This document shows, one piece after another, positions 31,978 to 43,959 of a DNA stretch of 64,000 nucleotides. Each line of letters begins with the position of its first letter. The stretch's first letter is position 1. The position numbers and the translations under genes are program-made. The DNA lies in NCBI GenBank assembly GCA_935421135.1, contig OW285191.1, forward strand, positions 1,736,001-1,800,000, in the 5' to 3' direction. Source of the stretch: Bugulina stolonifera (taxonomy: Eukaryota > Bryozoa > Gymnolaemata > Cheilostomatida > Bugulidae). Below the pieces are notes generated by a model that searched no databases, was not told the DNA's origin, and was given only the letters and a program-made list of their open reading frames with translations.

Positions 31978-32652
31978 TGTAATGGTACGCACAGTCATCT
32001 CCTACACCTGACACTCATTATTATGTGTGCTTACATGTATATACCTGCTTGCATTCTACCTTGTGTAACTTCTATATCGTTGTATATACTTGTATGATTA
32101 TTACTAAGCCTTTTAGTGCCTTTTATACCCATGTACAGAGGCCCGACCTCTCAGAATTACTTGATATTCATTTTGTACATGAATTGGACCATTATAAGCA
32201 ACTTTTGTAAAACCCGACCCATTTTGGGTCGGCCGTCGGGCTTCCGGCGGCCATGTTGTTGCGCAACTTCCAGACGACCCTATGTCGTCTTTTCCCGACA
32301 CTACGTCGGGCGGAAGTCCTTATACTATATAAAGGGCATTGTTTCACTGTTCTTTGTCTCAGTCTTCACTTGGCTTTCAATAAAGACACATCTATACTTG
32401 ATACAGAGACTTTCACTTCCTTTTGTCAGGTCATTCGCTTAGCGAACCGCCTACTAGGTCGGATCACTCTCTTTCAACGTATAGTCTGAAGGTCAGACTT
32501 GGGACCAGATGGGTCGTCTCTGGTAGTTATTGGGCTACTGAGACCGCTCCATCTTTCATGTAATGAGAAGGCCTAGCACCACTCATAGGCACTTCAGTTT
32601 TGGGTCGGTAGTCGTCCAAGGACGACCGCACGAATTTCCAGAAACCATTACA
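31978..32652 (+). repeat. 3' LTR (675 bp)
   Basis: tgtaatgg to ccattaca. U3 holds a TATA box (ctatataaag near 32327). AATAAA near 32380 marks the R region end. The middle is CpG-rich, with repeated cgac/gtcg motifs (about 32210-32310). It matches the solo LTRs at 16206-16867 and 48628-50178 on the opposite strand. ORFs of 60-108 codons inside it recur in every copy because the LTR is conserved. Confidence 0.95.
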
Positions 32653-33890
32653 TTATTATCCTTACTTCACACACCTTGTTCAACACTTAGCCATGTCAAC
32701 GTAGCAGGACATACGAGTATTCATACTTGAGTTGGTTGTAACTACTAATTAAATGCCAAGCAGAGAATCTTGCATGGTTAATTCTAGTTGTGTAATTGCA
32801 TTTTGTTATATTTTTACCACCAAAAGTTAAACTATAATATGTATGATATGTGCTTTTTATCTTAATTACACCAAAAACTCACATGGAATCACATCGCTTG
32901 TTCAACAGCAGATCTACAGTGTGTAATTGCCATGAGAGATTTATTCATATTGTATAATAGGTATTCAGTTTAGGCTAAGCAACTTGTAAACTCATTCTTG
33001 CTTCAATTACTTCAAAAGCTTGTTTACCTCAATAGAATTCGTCTTTTTAGTTTTTAAATGTAGACTACTATGCCGAGTCTAGTGGCAAATTTATCTACAA
33101 GACCAAATGTTGCATGTATATGTCAGTGAGCCTCCCAACTTATCACTTATTATTTTGTATATTCATCGTAAATGCATGCTTCTTTTCTAGTGCAACGTGT
33201 TTATCTTGTGCTACAGTATTGCCATGTTTCCTTTTTTACAGACTCATTCTAATACTGAGTGAAAAAGTTAAATTGAACACCATCAGCTACACAGTCCCTA
33301 GGCGGAGATCATAATTGGCCGCATTACTGACTGTAATAGCCATACCTAGCTGTACATTGCACATACATGCAACTGATCCAATTCTACAGTAAAATACCTA
33401 CGTAGTGGATACTGTTTGTACCTGGTCAAGAGAGAGAGACAGAGACTTGATGTCAACACGTCTTGCATGTACTACAAAACGTTATTGGATTAATGATTAC
33501 TAGTGTTGAATGTACAGGCACAGTATATGCATGCAAAATCCATTTGTACATACTTGTATATATTCAATTTTACTATATGCACTATAGCAGAATCTGGTTG
33601 AAATTGCAGCTGAATTATATTCAATGTTTTTTCCTCTGATGACAATATTAAATTAAATCAGTATTAAAATATAAGAAATAAAATTATGTCTAACCTTTCT
33701 ATATATTACTTTATTACATATTCAAGATGATTCTGAATATTATCCGACACCAAGTTATAAACTACATGAAAACATGTAAATAATTAACATCAAACTCCAT
33801 GTAGGCATATTATATGGTACATCTATAATATTGGTATTGTACATAATGCTGGCACAACTGCTCATTACATGTTCAAGTACGTTCACAGAT
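32653..33890. other. Noncoding, nothing recognised
   Basis: AT-rich sequence with acatgta microsatellite-like motifs. A 66-codon ORF at 33114-33314 shows no domain. Confidence 0.4.
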
Positions 33891-33893
33891 GTG

Positions 33894-34023
33894 TGGTGAT
33901 GTGTAGCGCAGTGCAGTGCGGTGCGGTGCAGTGTAGGGTAGTGTTATTAGTGTAGTGTAGTGTAGTGTAGTGTAGTGTAGTGTAGTGTAGTGTAGTGTAG
34001 TGTAGTGTAGTGTAGTGTAGTGC
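33894..34023. repeat. GTGTA pentanucleotide array
   Basis: About 15 perfect units from 33949, preceded by degenerate gtgca/gtgcg variants from 33894. Confidence 0.95.
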
Positions 34024-35229
34024 ATAGGTGTAAGGACAAGACTCTATTTAATCCAGTGGGTTTGTATTACACAGCCAGCAGGCAGTGAGTCAGTTTTTTT
34101 AGAAACTGGAATAATTATTACTGCTCACCACACTCATCACATTCTGCATTCCTTTATGTGCCCTTTGACCCCCTATGTGTACTAGCCTGCAATAAGTATA
34201 GGATGGTCATTGTAGCAGCTGCTATTGCCTGCCATCCTAACTAGTAGATGCTCAGCAATAGAATAATAACAAGTTAGCCTTAGCTCATTCTATGTTACAA
34301 TTTTAGCAGGTAAAGCAGTTTCATTGTTTGCATCTGTTTACCCCAAATTGCGACCACTGCAAAACATGGACTCCAAGCTACTGCTAAATTTACACGTAAA
34401 GATAACATAACAGTGAGGCACACTGTTTTGAAGGGAAATTGTAATATCTAGTCAACAGATTGTAGTACATGTATATATGTTAGAGTTAACGGACATTTAA
34501 GAAAAATCTTGTGAAACTTGGGTGAAGCTTGTTGATGACATACAATTAATGTGCACTCTATGTTCCATTGCTACAATAGTAGATTTTCAGCACTGAATAT
34601 TTCACTACTGCAAAATACCCCTAAATTGGTGCCATGTACTTCTAGAATCTAGGTGAATAATGTATATCGTACTGTAGGTGGATCTGTCACACTAGGCGAC
34701 AGCTCATTCAAATGATTCTGAGATTATACACAGCACTCAAGTACAAATTGTGGTGGTTCGGACAATCTTGCTCATAGAATCGATACAAAATAGTTTGTCA
34801 TAAATATTCATAAATACTTTTGTATGTGTTATTTGTTTGCATAATAGGCTGAGAGGCAAGGTGAATGTTTTAACCTTATTGCTGCATTATGTAGTGGTTC
34901 TGTGTATTATTAGACCCTAAGAACTGAAACTATACCCACAACCAACATCCATGCACTTGTACAGATACATTTACATGTATCTGTCCACTATCAAACCCCC
35001 TAATACAGTATCGCCAAATATAATGCATACAATTAGCATAATGAAGTACATGTACTCGTATGTGTATTAAATATACATACAAATACCTAGCACACCTCAA
35101 ACTGAGAGTTTATAAACCTATGGACAAAATGCCATGAGCAAGCCTACAATGTGTCATGCTATCTCATGCGTATTATAATGGTTCTGCTTGTATGATAATA
35201 GCATTATAATTATTATCTTTGCGGGCAAC
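34024..35229. other. Noncoding, nothing recognised
   Basis: No ORF with a domain and no recognisable element ends. Confidence 0.4.
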
Positions 35230-35305
35230 GGTCTGCAGTAGCTCAGTTAGATAGCAGCAAGGCGTGAGTGCAGGTAGACCCGGGTTCAATTCCAAGCAGA
35301 AGCTC
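35230..35305 (+). mobile_element. tRNA-like SINE head
   Basis: A box gtagctcagttagatagc and B box gggttcaattcc are spaced as in a tRNA. The acceptor-like ends tctgc and gcaga pair for only five bases and the T stem is weak. This fits a tRNA-derived SINE head or a tRNA pseudogene, of a different type from the SINE at 10702 and 54537. Confidence 0.6.
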
Positions 35306-35385
35306 GTTGTTTTTCACGCCAACAGATAACAATGGGAGAGCAACTCCAAATTATTCACAATTCCTTAAATTTGATACCTTATCTA

Positions 35386-35957
35386 CGCTGTGAATGGAGG
35401 ACCACCCACCCACCAAGTACATCCTTCTGTGGAATGATAGCTGCCTATCTCAAAATAGAAATAGCCACATGTCCTATGCTCTCTAGTCCTTCACAAAACA
35501 GAATGGGTAATTACCATCAAGAACCAAGAAATTCTGTGAGCCTGGCTATAACGCTATCCAGGAGATGGACACTGTACACAGTGTTATTGAGAGAGCTTTG
35601 CAGCCACATGGGATCTTCAGTCCTTTATTACTCTTAAAGCATCTCATTCACATCAAACCCCATAAGAATCCAATGAGTGTCACATTATTGAAAAAATGTG
35701 ACATTAAAAAATTTAGCAAATGTGCACCAGGGAGCAAGTTTTCTTTGGTGAAGTACAAAAAGGCACGAAAATTGTCACATTGCTCATTCAGACAGGAATT
35801 AGTAGGAGTTCAATATGATTGGGGTGGTTCTACTGAGGAACATGGGGTGCTGAAAGTGACCAGAAGAAGGCATGGCGCCACCAAGGTCAGCATAAACAGA
35901 GACCAAAACCAGATATATCATCACTATGACTATGCTACCATACATGCCAGCAAATGA
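35386..35957 (+). pseudogene. Family Z transposase-like protein, C-terminal half
   Basis: Across two frames it reads M-E-D-H-P-P-T-K-Y-I-L-L-W-N-D-S-C, then S-Q-N-R-N-S, later Q-E-M-D-T-V-H-S-V-I-E-R-A-L, followed by a basic tail. These blocks (D-S-C..Q-N-R-N-S and D-x-V-H-S-x-I-E) recur in a dispersed protein family that I recognise from arthropod and cnidarian genomes but cannot name. It has the look of an RNase H-like transposase. Stops and frameshifts make it a relic. Similar copies lie at 38590 and 42357. Confidence 0.5.
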
Positions 35958-36334
35958 CAAACTAGCCGAACATGTAATGCAACTAGCTGTGTTGTTTAGT
36001 AACTCATTTCAACTGTAATACACTTGTTGCTTCATCATCACACCACAAAGCAACTATTTTTTGGCCAAATAGCTGTTTTGAAAATAAACAATATTCGTGA
36101 ACAAATGGAATATGTGGTTTTAATTACTTAAACTTATACTAATTAGAAATAAAAAAATTACATGTACAATATTATAATGCAATTATGTAGTGTAGACACC
36201 AATAATGATATCACAACCATCTATCCTGTATAAAAGCAATAGGTGCCCAATTATGACAGAAGTGGAAAAATGAGATAAACAAATGAAAATACCCTCTAAG
36301 GTCACCATGTGACTGTAGAAAATAACATAGAAAT

Positions 36335-36730
36335 ATGGTTATTTGTAAATTAACAGATCGTTTGCTACAGAATGAAAGTCATTCATGGCATGTGAAATAC
36401 AACTTTCTTCAAGACGATGGGACCAAAGTTTCAGTCTGTAAGACTTTCTTTCTTGCCACCCTAGGCTCCTCAAAGTCTAATTCTATCATGCAAGAACTCT
36501 TAAAAACTCCAGCTAACACACTTTCTCCCAATCCAGATAAATTCTCTATCCAATGAGCCAGCGGAAAAGTTGCGTATACATGTATACATACAGTGTATAA
36601 CGTAATACAATCCGTGTATATCACATTACAGCAGGGAACACGGGCCAAATTTATTGCATTTACCAAGGGAGATCACAGTGAAGATGATGCACAGAGATTT
36701 TTTCAGCAAGTGCACTGACGAAATATGCTT
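36335..36730 (+). pseudogene. Family Z transposase-like protein, N-terminal half
   Basis: The frame from 36335 contains V-S-V-C-K-T-F-F-L-A-T-L-G and a later N-P-D-K. After a shift, H-Y-S-R-E-H-G-P-N-L-L-H-L-P and E-I-T-V-K-M-M-H-R-D follow. The same blocks occur at 45086-45540. It lies downstream of a C-terminal half (35386-35957) on the same strand, so the order is reversed relative to a normal protein. Broken at 36555. Confidence 0.5.
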
Positions 36731-36961
36731 TTACAATCTACATATACTATTTCATACTGCGAAACTGTCAAGCAATGGATAATAAATGTCTCGACCACTG
36801 TTCTTGTGATTGTCAACTCAACGTGTCAATTTATAATATTGCTTTTACTAATGTTGTTAAATTCACCACTATCACTGTATTGTTATTGTCATTATATGTA
36901 TTTAATACTATTGCAGCTTTAACAGTCAGAACTAGTTAACAAGTGTCTAATTTTTTCTGGC

Positions 36962-37262
36962 AGATTGGCTATAAAGAGGAAAAACGATCTATTAAGGAAT
37001 TGATGCCAGGAGATTAAAGTGGACCTGAAACGCATACACCAGTGATGGTGAAGGAAGATGTGATGGTGAAGGTTAGAGAGCTGGAAGCAGCTGGTATTGT
37101 ATCCTGAGTGGAAGAGCCAGCTGATTGGATATCATCATAGGTTGCAATTAGGAAGCCCAATAAAAGCATCAGATTATGGCTGAATCCAAAGGAACTAAAT
37201 AAAACCATCATCCGAAACCACTACCAGATACCCACTTTAGATCCCGTCCTACCTAGATGCAA
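36962..37262 (+). pseudogene. Ty3/gypsy reverse transcriptase fragment
   Basis: Reads V-R-E-L-E-A-A-G-I-V, V-E-E-P-A-D-W, V-A-I-R-K-P-N-K-S-I-R-L and N-P-K-E-L-N-K-T-I-I-R, then Y-Q-I-P-T-L-D, the N-terminal fingers of a Ty3/gypsy RT. Stops at 37108 and 37138 and truncation at about 37262, before the Y/F-x-D-D motif, make it a relic. It may belong with the integrase piece at 45950-47224, but 8.7 kb of other elements lie between. Confidence 0.72.
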
Positions 37263-38173
37263 GAGATGAATTTTGGCAAGAAAACTGACAACTTTGTGAA
37301 CACCCCTTGTACGGGAAGATTTAGAGGAGATTGGGATAGAGTGGGAGTGCATTGAAGCACTCAGAAGGTTAGCCGAGGTCATGGAGGTGTGTATGTTCTA
37401 GATTAGCTGGCGGCAGGTCTACACCTTCAATGGTGACTGAGCCTGGCACTGTAGTTGTGGCACCCACTGTTGGGGGGGGGGCATTAACGCTTTACATAGC
37501 TGTTGCTTTTTCTTTTGATTTCTTTTGTTTTCGTTTTCTTTTGTATTTATATTCATATATATTGGTAGATAGGAGTTTGAAAATGTACATTTCATAATAC
37601 ACGGATAATATGGAAGGCACTTCCGGAGAACTATCATCAAAGTTGGCAGAACTATCATCCAAGTTGCCGGAACTAATAATAATAATATATTGATAGATAG
37701 AGGAGTATGCAAATAGTATATACATGATGTACGTTTTAGGAACAGCAAGTTACTGAGTTTGCAAATAGTAAATGCACACATCAATGTACGCTTTAGAAAC
37801 ATATTTCACTGAGTGAACTAATTGAGTATAGAAAGTATTAGTACAAACTCAGGTCAATCTGAATCCTAACCAGTCAACATATTTCAACTGTCACTGAATC
37901 ACCGCAGTTCGAAACCGCTGACAAGCAGGCAATGTTTACACGGATGAGGAGGCTCCAGGTTGAGGTTGGTAATATCGCAGTTGCATTTATTAATATTGTA
38001 ATTCCATTCAATCGATAATACATGTAGGCCGAATTGCAAGTGTAATAATATTATTGTGCTGCGATCATCATAATAATAATTCCTAATCTCTCTAACATTG
38101 TTTCTTGCTACTACTACTACTACTACACTACTATCATTACTGTTGTGACAATTCTAAGTGTGGTGATACACAA
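37263..38173. other. Repeat-derived noncoding DNA
   Basis: 37498-37580 resembles 42973-43045, and 37757-37930 resembles 43048-43250 (the latter opens a frame M-G-S-I-S-K-I-S). 37938-38160 resembles 41474-41560. No intact gene is present. Confidence 0.5.
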
Positions 38174-38575
38174 CATGACTACTATTGTTACTTCTAGTAC
38201 TTCTGCTAATAATAGACGCAGGCCTTCAATCTAGGGCAGGCAATACTACTAATGATCCTGCTGCAGTGTGCAGCTCTTGTAGTAAAACTATCACAGGCGA
38301 TTGTGTTGAGTGTGAAATCTGGAAAGACTGGTTCGAGATAAATTGTGCAAAGCAAACTACAAGTGATTTGAGAACAATTAAAAAGGAAGAGGTTGACTGG
38401 TTTTGTTCTGGATGTGACTACACTGAAGTCTAACAATTATGGAAAAAGTAGATCAAATTTGGAAAATAATTTGGAAAACAAAGCAGCATCTATGAATCCT
38501 TTGCTAAGCATAGTGAAGTTGTAAAGCAGTCTTATGCTGAGGTAGTTAGAAATCTTGAAACAAGATCTGACAGCA
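38174..38575 (+). pseudogene. LINE ORF1 N-terminal PHD finger fragment
   Basis: An ATG at 38174 (M-T-T-I-V-T-S-S-T-S-A-N-N-R-R-R) shifts frame into A-G-N-T-T-N-D-P-A-A-V-C-S-S-C. Further Cys pairs (D-C-V-E-C), W-F-x3-C and D-W-F-C-S-G-C then complete a PHD-type finger in which the usual His is Glu. A charged stretch follows. This is the same ORF1 type as LINE A near 1437. A second partial copy of the start occurs at 41541. Confidence 0.68.
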
Positions 38576-38589
38576 GCAAAGTTAGCTGT

Positions 38590-38997
38590 CGGCTCACCCT
38601 ACTATAAGAGAAAGCTGAACGTCTACAACTTGACATTCTATGAGCTCCAAGCAAAGGATGGCTATAGCTATATCTGGAATGAGTCGGAATGCAATAGAGG
38701 TGCTAATGACATTTCCAGTTGCCTATACAGACATCTATGCAAAATTGACAATGAGGGACGATACACGAAGGTTGTGCTATAATAAACTTCTTGGCATCAT
38801 CAAAAACATTAAGGCAAGAGAAACAGAAATTTTTTGAAAGCGGCCACTCGCACATGGAGAGGGACAGTATGCACTCGACAATCAAAGGTGCATTTCAGAA
38901 AAGCGATATCGCCATACCATCAGAGTATTATCAACATATGAAGCTAGCAAGGCTATCCAACCCATATGTTGTAACTGAAATGACACAGGAACAATAG
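38590..38997 (+). pseudogene. Family Z transposase-like protein, C-terminal half
   Basis: Contains Y-K-R-K-L-N-V-Y-N-L-T, G-Y-S-Y-I-W-N-E-S-E, then I-S-S-C-L-Y-R-H-L, and, after a shift, E-S-G-H-S-H-M-E-R-D-S-M-H-S-T-I-K. The S-D-x-C-G-G-Q-N-R-N block expected between them is scrambled near 38765-38800. It shares the D-S-x-H-S block with the copies at 35386 and 42357. Confidence 0.5.
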
Positions 38998-39600
38998 CGA
39001 CCTGTTCAAAAAAGATGCATTTAAGGGGATATTTAGTTGTCACCATATAAAATACAGATAGACAAACTCGGATCCTAAGAGTTCAGAAAGAAAAAAGCAG
39101 AGGATTCCACCCAAAAGTACAAGAAGAACGCATTCAACACAAGAGTCAGCAAACTTTGCTACACTTCGTGCATTTCCTACTGTCGGCATGTAAATATGAA
39201 AAATATAAAATTAAGAATATTTTGTGTGGGATATATATTTATAATTATGTATTGTCACAAGCAAAAAGAAGGACGATAATGTGTGTATATAAACACGTAT
39301 TGGTGACAGATTGTGGGAGATCAGCAGGAACTTGATATTCTAACCCGTGACACATGACAGGGTGACTAGTTGCGACAGGTGCATAGTAAGAATGCAGTGG
39401 ATGATACCACTACAACTAGGCCATTATATCATGCTATCTCATTTGAAGATTTTTATGTGTTTAAACTAATTCTGTTGCCCTATATTGTACTCTGTTGCTA
39501 AAATTATCTAGTAAAATGTGCAACAAAAGTAGTTTTTGCAAAGTTTAGTATACTATTAATCAGTTATTTTAATTATTATGCTGTTTTTGGAGGTTTTATA
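38998..39600. other. Repeat-derived spacer
   Basis: 39075-39190 resembles 43260-43330 (K-E-K-S-R-G-F-H-P-K frame). The rest shows no gene. Confidence 0.4.
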
Positions 39601-41352
39601 TTACTGATTCAACTGAAAGATCGCGATGGAACAACCATTCTACAAGAGAAGGATAAGATCCTAGAAAGGTTTTCTGAACACTTTGATCAATTGTTGAACA
39701 TACCAGGAGAACTTGATGAGGAAGCCAAAGAAGTAATAGCACAGAGGCCAATTATCTCCTCATTGGATGACATGCCCAGCATGGATGAACTCATGTTGGC
39801 AATCACCTCGATGCAGGATGGTAAAACCCCTGGTAGAGATGGTATTCCAGCTGAGGTATGGAAAAATGGTGGACAGAAGATGATTGATTGTCTATATGAC
39901 TTGATACAGTGTGTTTGGGAAAATCAGGCGGTACCACAGGATTGGAAGGATGCTAGTATAGTCCCTTTGTTCAAGAAAGGAGACCGGAAAGAATGTGGTA
40001 GCTATCGAGGAATATCCCTCTTGTCCATCGTAGGCAAGATTCTGTCTCGGATACTTCTGAATCGCTTGAATGAACATATCACGCCAAATGTTCTACCGGA
40101 ATCACAGTGTGGGTTCAGGAGTGGCAGGAGTACAATAGACATGGTTTTCTGCTTAAGGCAAGTGCAAGAGAAGTGTACTGAACAAAACATGCCGCTATAT
40201 GTTGTATTTGTTGACTTCAGTAAAGCTTTTGATACGGTATCCAGAGTTGGACTTTGGCAGGTCCTTCAGAAGTTTGGCTGCACAGATAGGTTTATCAGCA
40301 TCATTGAGGCTCTACATACAGACATGCAAGCAAATGTAGCTATGAGCGGTTCTGTCTCTAGTGATTTTGCTGTGAGCAACGGTGTCAAACAAGGGTGTGT
40401 GCTCGCACCAACACTCTTTTCTCTCTATCTGTCAGCTATGCTGGAAGTTGCCTTCAAAGAAAGCTCTGAAGGGGTGTATATTCAAACACGGAAAGAAGCA
40501 GACCTGTTCAATGTCTCCCACTTCAAATCTAAGAACAAAACAACTACAAAACTGGTGCGAGATCTCCTTTTCGCAGATGATAGTGCCCTGGTAGCTCATC
40601 GCCCTGAGGATATACAATCTCTAGTGAACAGGTTCTCAGAGGCTGCAAGACAGTTCAGTCTTAAAATAAACATAAAACAGACTGAATGTCTCTTCCAGCC
40701 TCCCAAGTTCCTAAGCGAGGTGTGCCAACCTGATATTGTTACAATTGATGGAGAACCTCTTGTGCAGTGTAAAACTTTCAAATATCTAGGAAGTACTGTT
40801 GCTGAGAATGCTAAACTGGAAAGTGAAATCGCCTTGAGGATGGGGAATGCAAGCGCAGTGTTTAGAAACTTGAGAACAAGACTCTGGAATAATCACCATG
40901 TACCAATCAAAGTGAAGTGTCAGGTTTATCGAGCAACCGTGTTGGCTGCTCTTTTGTATGGTACGGAGACGTGGACCGTGTACAGTGTGCAAGCAGACAA
41001 GCTGCAAGCATATGTGATGCGGCATCTCCGATTTATAATGAGTATCTCATGGATGGATAAGATCACCAATGATGAGGTATTGAAGAGGGTAGGTATACCA
41101 CCACTCAAATCTATTCTGATACAAATGAATCTAAGATGGCTTGGTCATGTGGAGAGAATGGAATATGAGCGCCTACCCAGACAGCTTCTTTACTCTCAAC
41201 TCAGTTAAGGAAAGTGGAACCAAGGACGTCCAAGGTTGCGATTCAAAGATACTGTGAAAAGAAACATGAAGAAGCTGGACATGGACAGAACTGGTTGGCA
41301 GAGAAAAGCCAAAGATAGAGACGGTTGGAGACAGTTGATCAGACCAAAGTGA
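39601..41352 (+). pseudogene. LINE D reverse transcriptase, 5'-truncated, nearly intact
   Basis: One frame runs about 535 codons from 39601 to TAA 41206-41208. It continues for 47 more codons (G-K-W-N-Q-G-R-P-R-L-R-F-K-D) to TGA near 41352. RT blocks in order are G-K-T-P-G-R-D-G-I-P-A-E, Y-R-G-I-S-L-L, C-G-F-R-S-G-R-S-T-I-D, motif A F-V-D-F-S-K-A-F-D, N-G-V-K-Q-G-C-V-L-A-P, motif C F-A-D-D near 40575, then K-Y-L-G-S and a C-terminal L-R-W-L-G-H-V-E-R-M block. The catalytic Asp residues are intact. No endonuclease is upstream, so it is a 5'-truncated insertion. RTE-like or a related clade is my best guess. Confidence 0.85.
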
Positions 41353-42356
41353 AGACAGCCATTGTCGAACCGACAGACTGCTATGATGATATTATACAGC
41401 AACGCTCTAGAAATAAATAGAATTGTCATTATTGCACAAAATCCCCATGATTGGGGTGTTAAATTACAAAATACATGGATGAGGAGGCTCCAGGTCATAA
41501 TAAGTATAATTATTGTATTCTAAGTGTGGTGCTACACAGCATGGCTACTACTGTTACTTCTAGTCATGAGCAAAAAGGACGTTAATGTGTATATAAACAA
41601 GAGCACAAGAGTCCACAAGCTGTAGTGAATCAGCAGCTGAAGGTAAAGGTAAACACAACACAGTGTACTAGGCTAATCAATGCATACTGTACACTGCAGG
41701 TAGTTATTTGCTGGGCTTTTGGTAGTGTGGCCGTAAAGAAATGGAAATCTACTTTGTTCTGTGCCCTCTGCTCTAAACAACTCATGAAATAGACTCCCAG
41801 CACGTAGTATAGCAAACTATACTACACTTTGTGCATTTCCTACTGTCGGTATTTAAGACATGAAAAATATAAAAGTCAAAAAGAGAGTTGATTGAAGGGA
41901 TAATTGGCGCCTGGTATCAACTTGGTCAGTTCGATGCCAAAGCATTGTAGGTTGGTCATTGAGAACAAAAGCTGGCCTATTAAATACTAGTGCAAACAGT
42001 CAATGATTTTACATTCATACTAACACTAAAATAAATTTATATTCCAATTTTTTGCAGATTCCCAATTCCCATGACACAATTTGTTCGAAAAATTGCTTTT
42101 ATTCAAATGGCGTTAACATTGACCTCTCACAACTTTTTTGCTGAAGACTGTTCCTTTTCAGGCTTTTATGCTTATTTTGCAACCAATATGTTACTGACAA
42201 TTTTTAAATGGTACTGATACCAAATATGATACAACTATACAAAGAAACCTTGGAATAATTGAAGATAAATATAAAATTACAAGAAGAGCTGGAACATGCA
42301 GCACACAGAAGTGGAGTTACCTCCAACAGAGAAGAAATAATACTGCAGAAGACAGT
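41353..42356. other. Repeat-derived noncoding DNA
   Basis: 41474-41570 repeats 37938-38190; 41630-41700 repeats 43300-43370 (cagtgtactaggctaatc). The remainder up to 42356 shows no gene. Confidence 0.45.
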
Positions 42357-42975
42357 ATAGTAATCTCTTTTGATTTAGAAAATATCTTGGTACTACCAAA
42401 GTACAATGTGTCTTCATTTTACTACAAACACAAGCTGACAACATTCAATTTAACAGCTATCGTTCACTATACAAAAAAAGACATTTCTAATGCACTTGTC
42501 ATTTTACTGAAGAAAATAATGGAAGACCACCCAATCACCAAGCACATCTTTCGTTGGGAGTGATAGCCGCATACCTCAAAATAGAAATAGCCACATATCC
42601 TATGCTCTCAAGCCCTTCACAAAACAGAATGGGCAATTGCTGTCAATAACCCAGAAATTCTGTGAGCCTGGTCATAGCGCTATCCAGGAGATGGCCACTG
42701 TACACAGTGTTATTGAGAGAGCATTGCAACCACATGAGATCTTCAGTCAGTTATCACTCTAAGGCATCTCATTCACATCAAACTCCATTAGATTCCAATG
42801 AGTGTCACATTATTTAAAAAACCTGACATTAAAAAATTTAGCCAATGTGCACCAGGGAGCCAGTTTTCTTTGGTCAAATACAAAAAGGCAAAAAAATTGT
42901 CACATTGCTGATCCAGACAGGAACTAGTACAACTTCAACATCATTGGAGTGGTTCTACTGAGAAACATGACGTGC
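42357..42975 (+). pseudogene. Family Z transposase-like protein, middle and C-terminal part
   Basis: Reads S-F-D-L-E-N-I-L-V-L-P-K, then Y-K-H-K-L-T-T-F-N-L-T-A and M-E-D-H-P-I-T-K-H-I-F. Decayed sequence matching 35400-35900 follows. Shortened relatives lie at 44461. Multiple stops are present. Confidence 0.5.
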
Positions 42976-43119
42976 TGTTGCTTTCTCATTTGTTCTCAAA
43001 TAAGCCCACTGAAAGCTTGGGTTTATATTCTTATATATTGATAGAAGAGTTTGCAAATAGTAAATGCACACATTAATGTACAATTTAGAAACATATTTTA
43101 CTGAGTGAATTAATCAACC

Positions 43120-43368
43120 ATGGGAAGTATTAGTAAAATTAGCAATTTCATTAGCAAATGTCTTATTGGTACAGACCCGGGTCAATCTGAACCCCTAACC
43201 AGCTCAACTTCGACTGAATCACCTCGGTTCGAAAGCACTGACAAGAGATTTTCAACTGAGACAAGAGATCAGAAAGAAAAAAGCAGAGGATTCCACCCAA
43301 AAGTACAAAGGCAAGGGTCCAACACAACGCAGTGTACTAGGCTAATCAATGCATACTGTACACTGTAG
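43120..43368 (+). pseudogene. N-terminal fragment of a repeat-borne protein
   Basis: ATG at 43120 in good context opens 82 codons. They are Ser/Thr-rich and lead into K-E-K-S-R-G-F-H-P-K-V-Q, a block seen before zinc fingers in ZNF862/hAT-type proteins. The finger itself is missing. Related pieces occur at 37840, 39075 and 41630. Confidence 0.35.
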
Positions 43369-43374
43369 GTATTT

Positions 43375-43690
43375 ATTCGTGAATGTGTTGTAGTATTGCT
43401 CTTCAGAAAACTAGCATTAACACGGTTTTGCTTCTACCCATCCACCGAAACAGGGCTGGCTGAAAAACTAACTAAAGAATCTTGTTTCAAATTTGTCTTA
43501 ACCCCTATTTGTTTTAACCCCTATTATTTATCGGTCTTTTATTTTATACAACTAGACCCATTCAAATTTATATGATTACTAGCTTTTGCACTTCTGGCCT
43601 GCTGGAACCTAGAAGGCTAGTGCACAAGTCAAGAAGAGTAATAAAGGCTTCACTTCATGTGTCAAGCATTAGTTGTGAAATCCATATCAC
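43375..43690. repeat. Dispersed repeat R1, copy 2
   Basis: Matches both halves of 6087-7150 but without the hAT MITE and about 50 bp of its flank. Confidence 0.75.
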
Positions 43691-43959
43691 TTTTGCATTG
43701 ACCCCACAGTATGTGCTGTTGCTCCTGTAACTGTAGAGTCATCCACAGAACTAAAGACATTTAAAATAGCTTTGATTTATTCTCAAACCTCCAGTTTATT
43801 CTGTGACCACCCCTACTCATTGCCCGCACACATAAGATCTAAAGTGATAAATATTTCCCTACCACTGAGGCTAATGCGTCACAGGCAATATTATTCATAG
43901 GCCTACAGTTAAATGCATATTATAAAAAATTGGTTTCAGTCTGCCGTACTGCATTTGTT
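43691..43959. other. No gene recognised
   Basis: No domain or repeat ends seen. Confidence 0.35.

Larger units (their letters stand above)
28337..32652 (+). mobile_element. LTR retrotransposon with gag and zinc-finger ORF, no pol
   Basis: The order is a candidate primer-binding site (tggttccgctgg from 28344), gag (28497), a second coding block to 31964, a purine-rich tract (gtgaggggg, 31967-31974) and the 3' LTR (31978-32652). The 5' LTR is missing. No protease, reverse transcriptase, RNase H or integrase is visible in any frame. Two solo LTRs of the same family lie at 16206 and 48628, with 4-bp duplications. The element therefore moved with enzymes supplied in trans, or this copy lost pol internally. 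Confidence 0.85.

Noticed and set aside
32116..32489. ORFs of 62-108 codons recurring at 16369-16727 and 48791-49167
   Set aside because: They lie wholly inside LTR copies, overlap in several frames and are conserved only because the LTR is; no domain.
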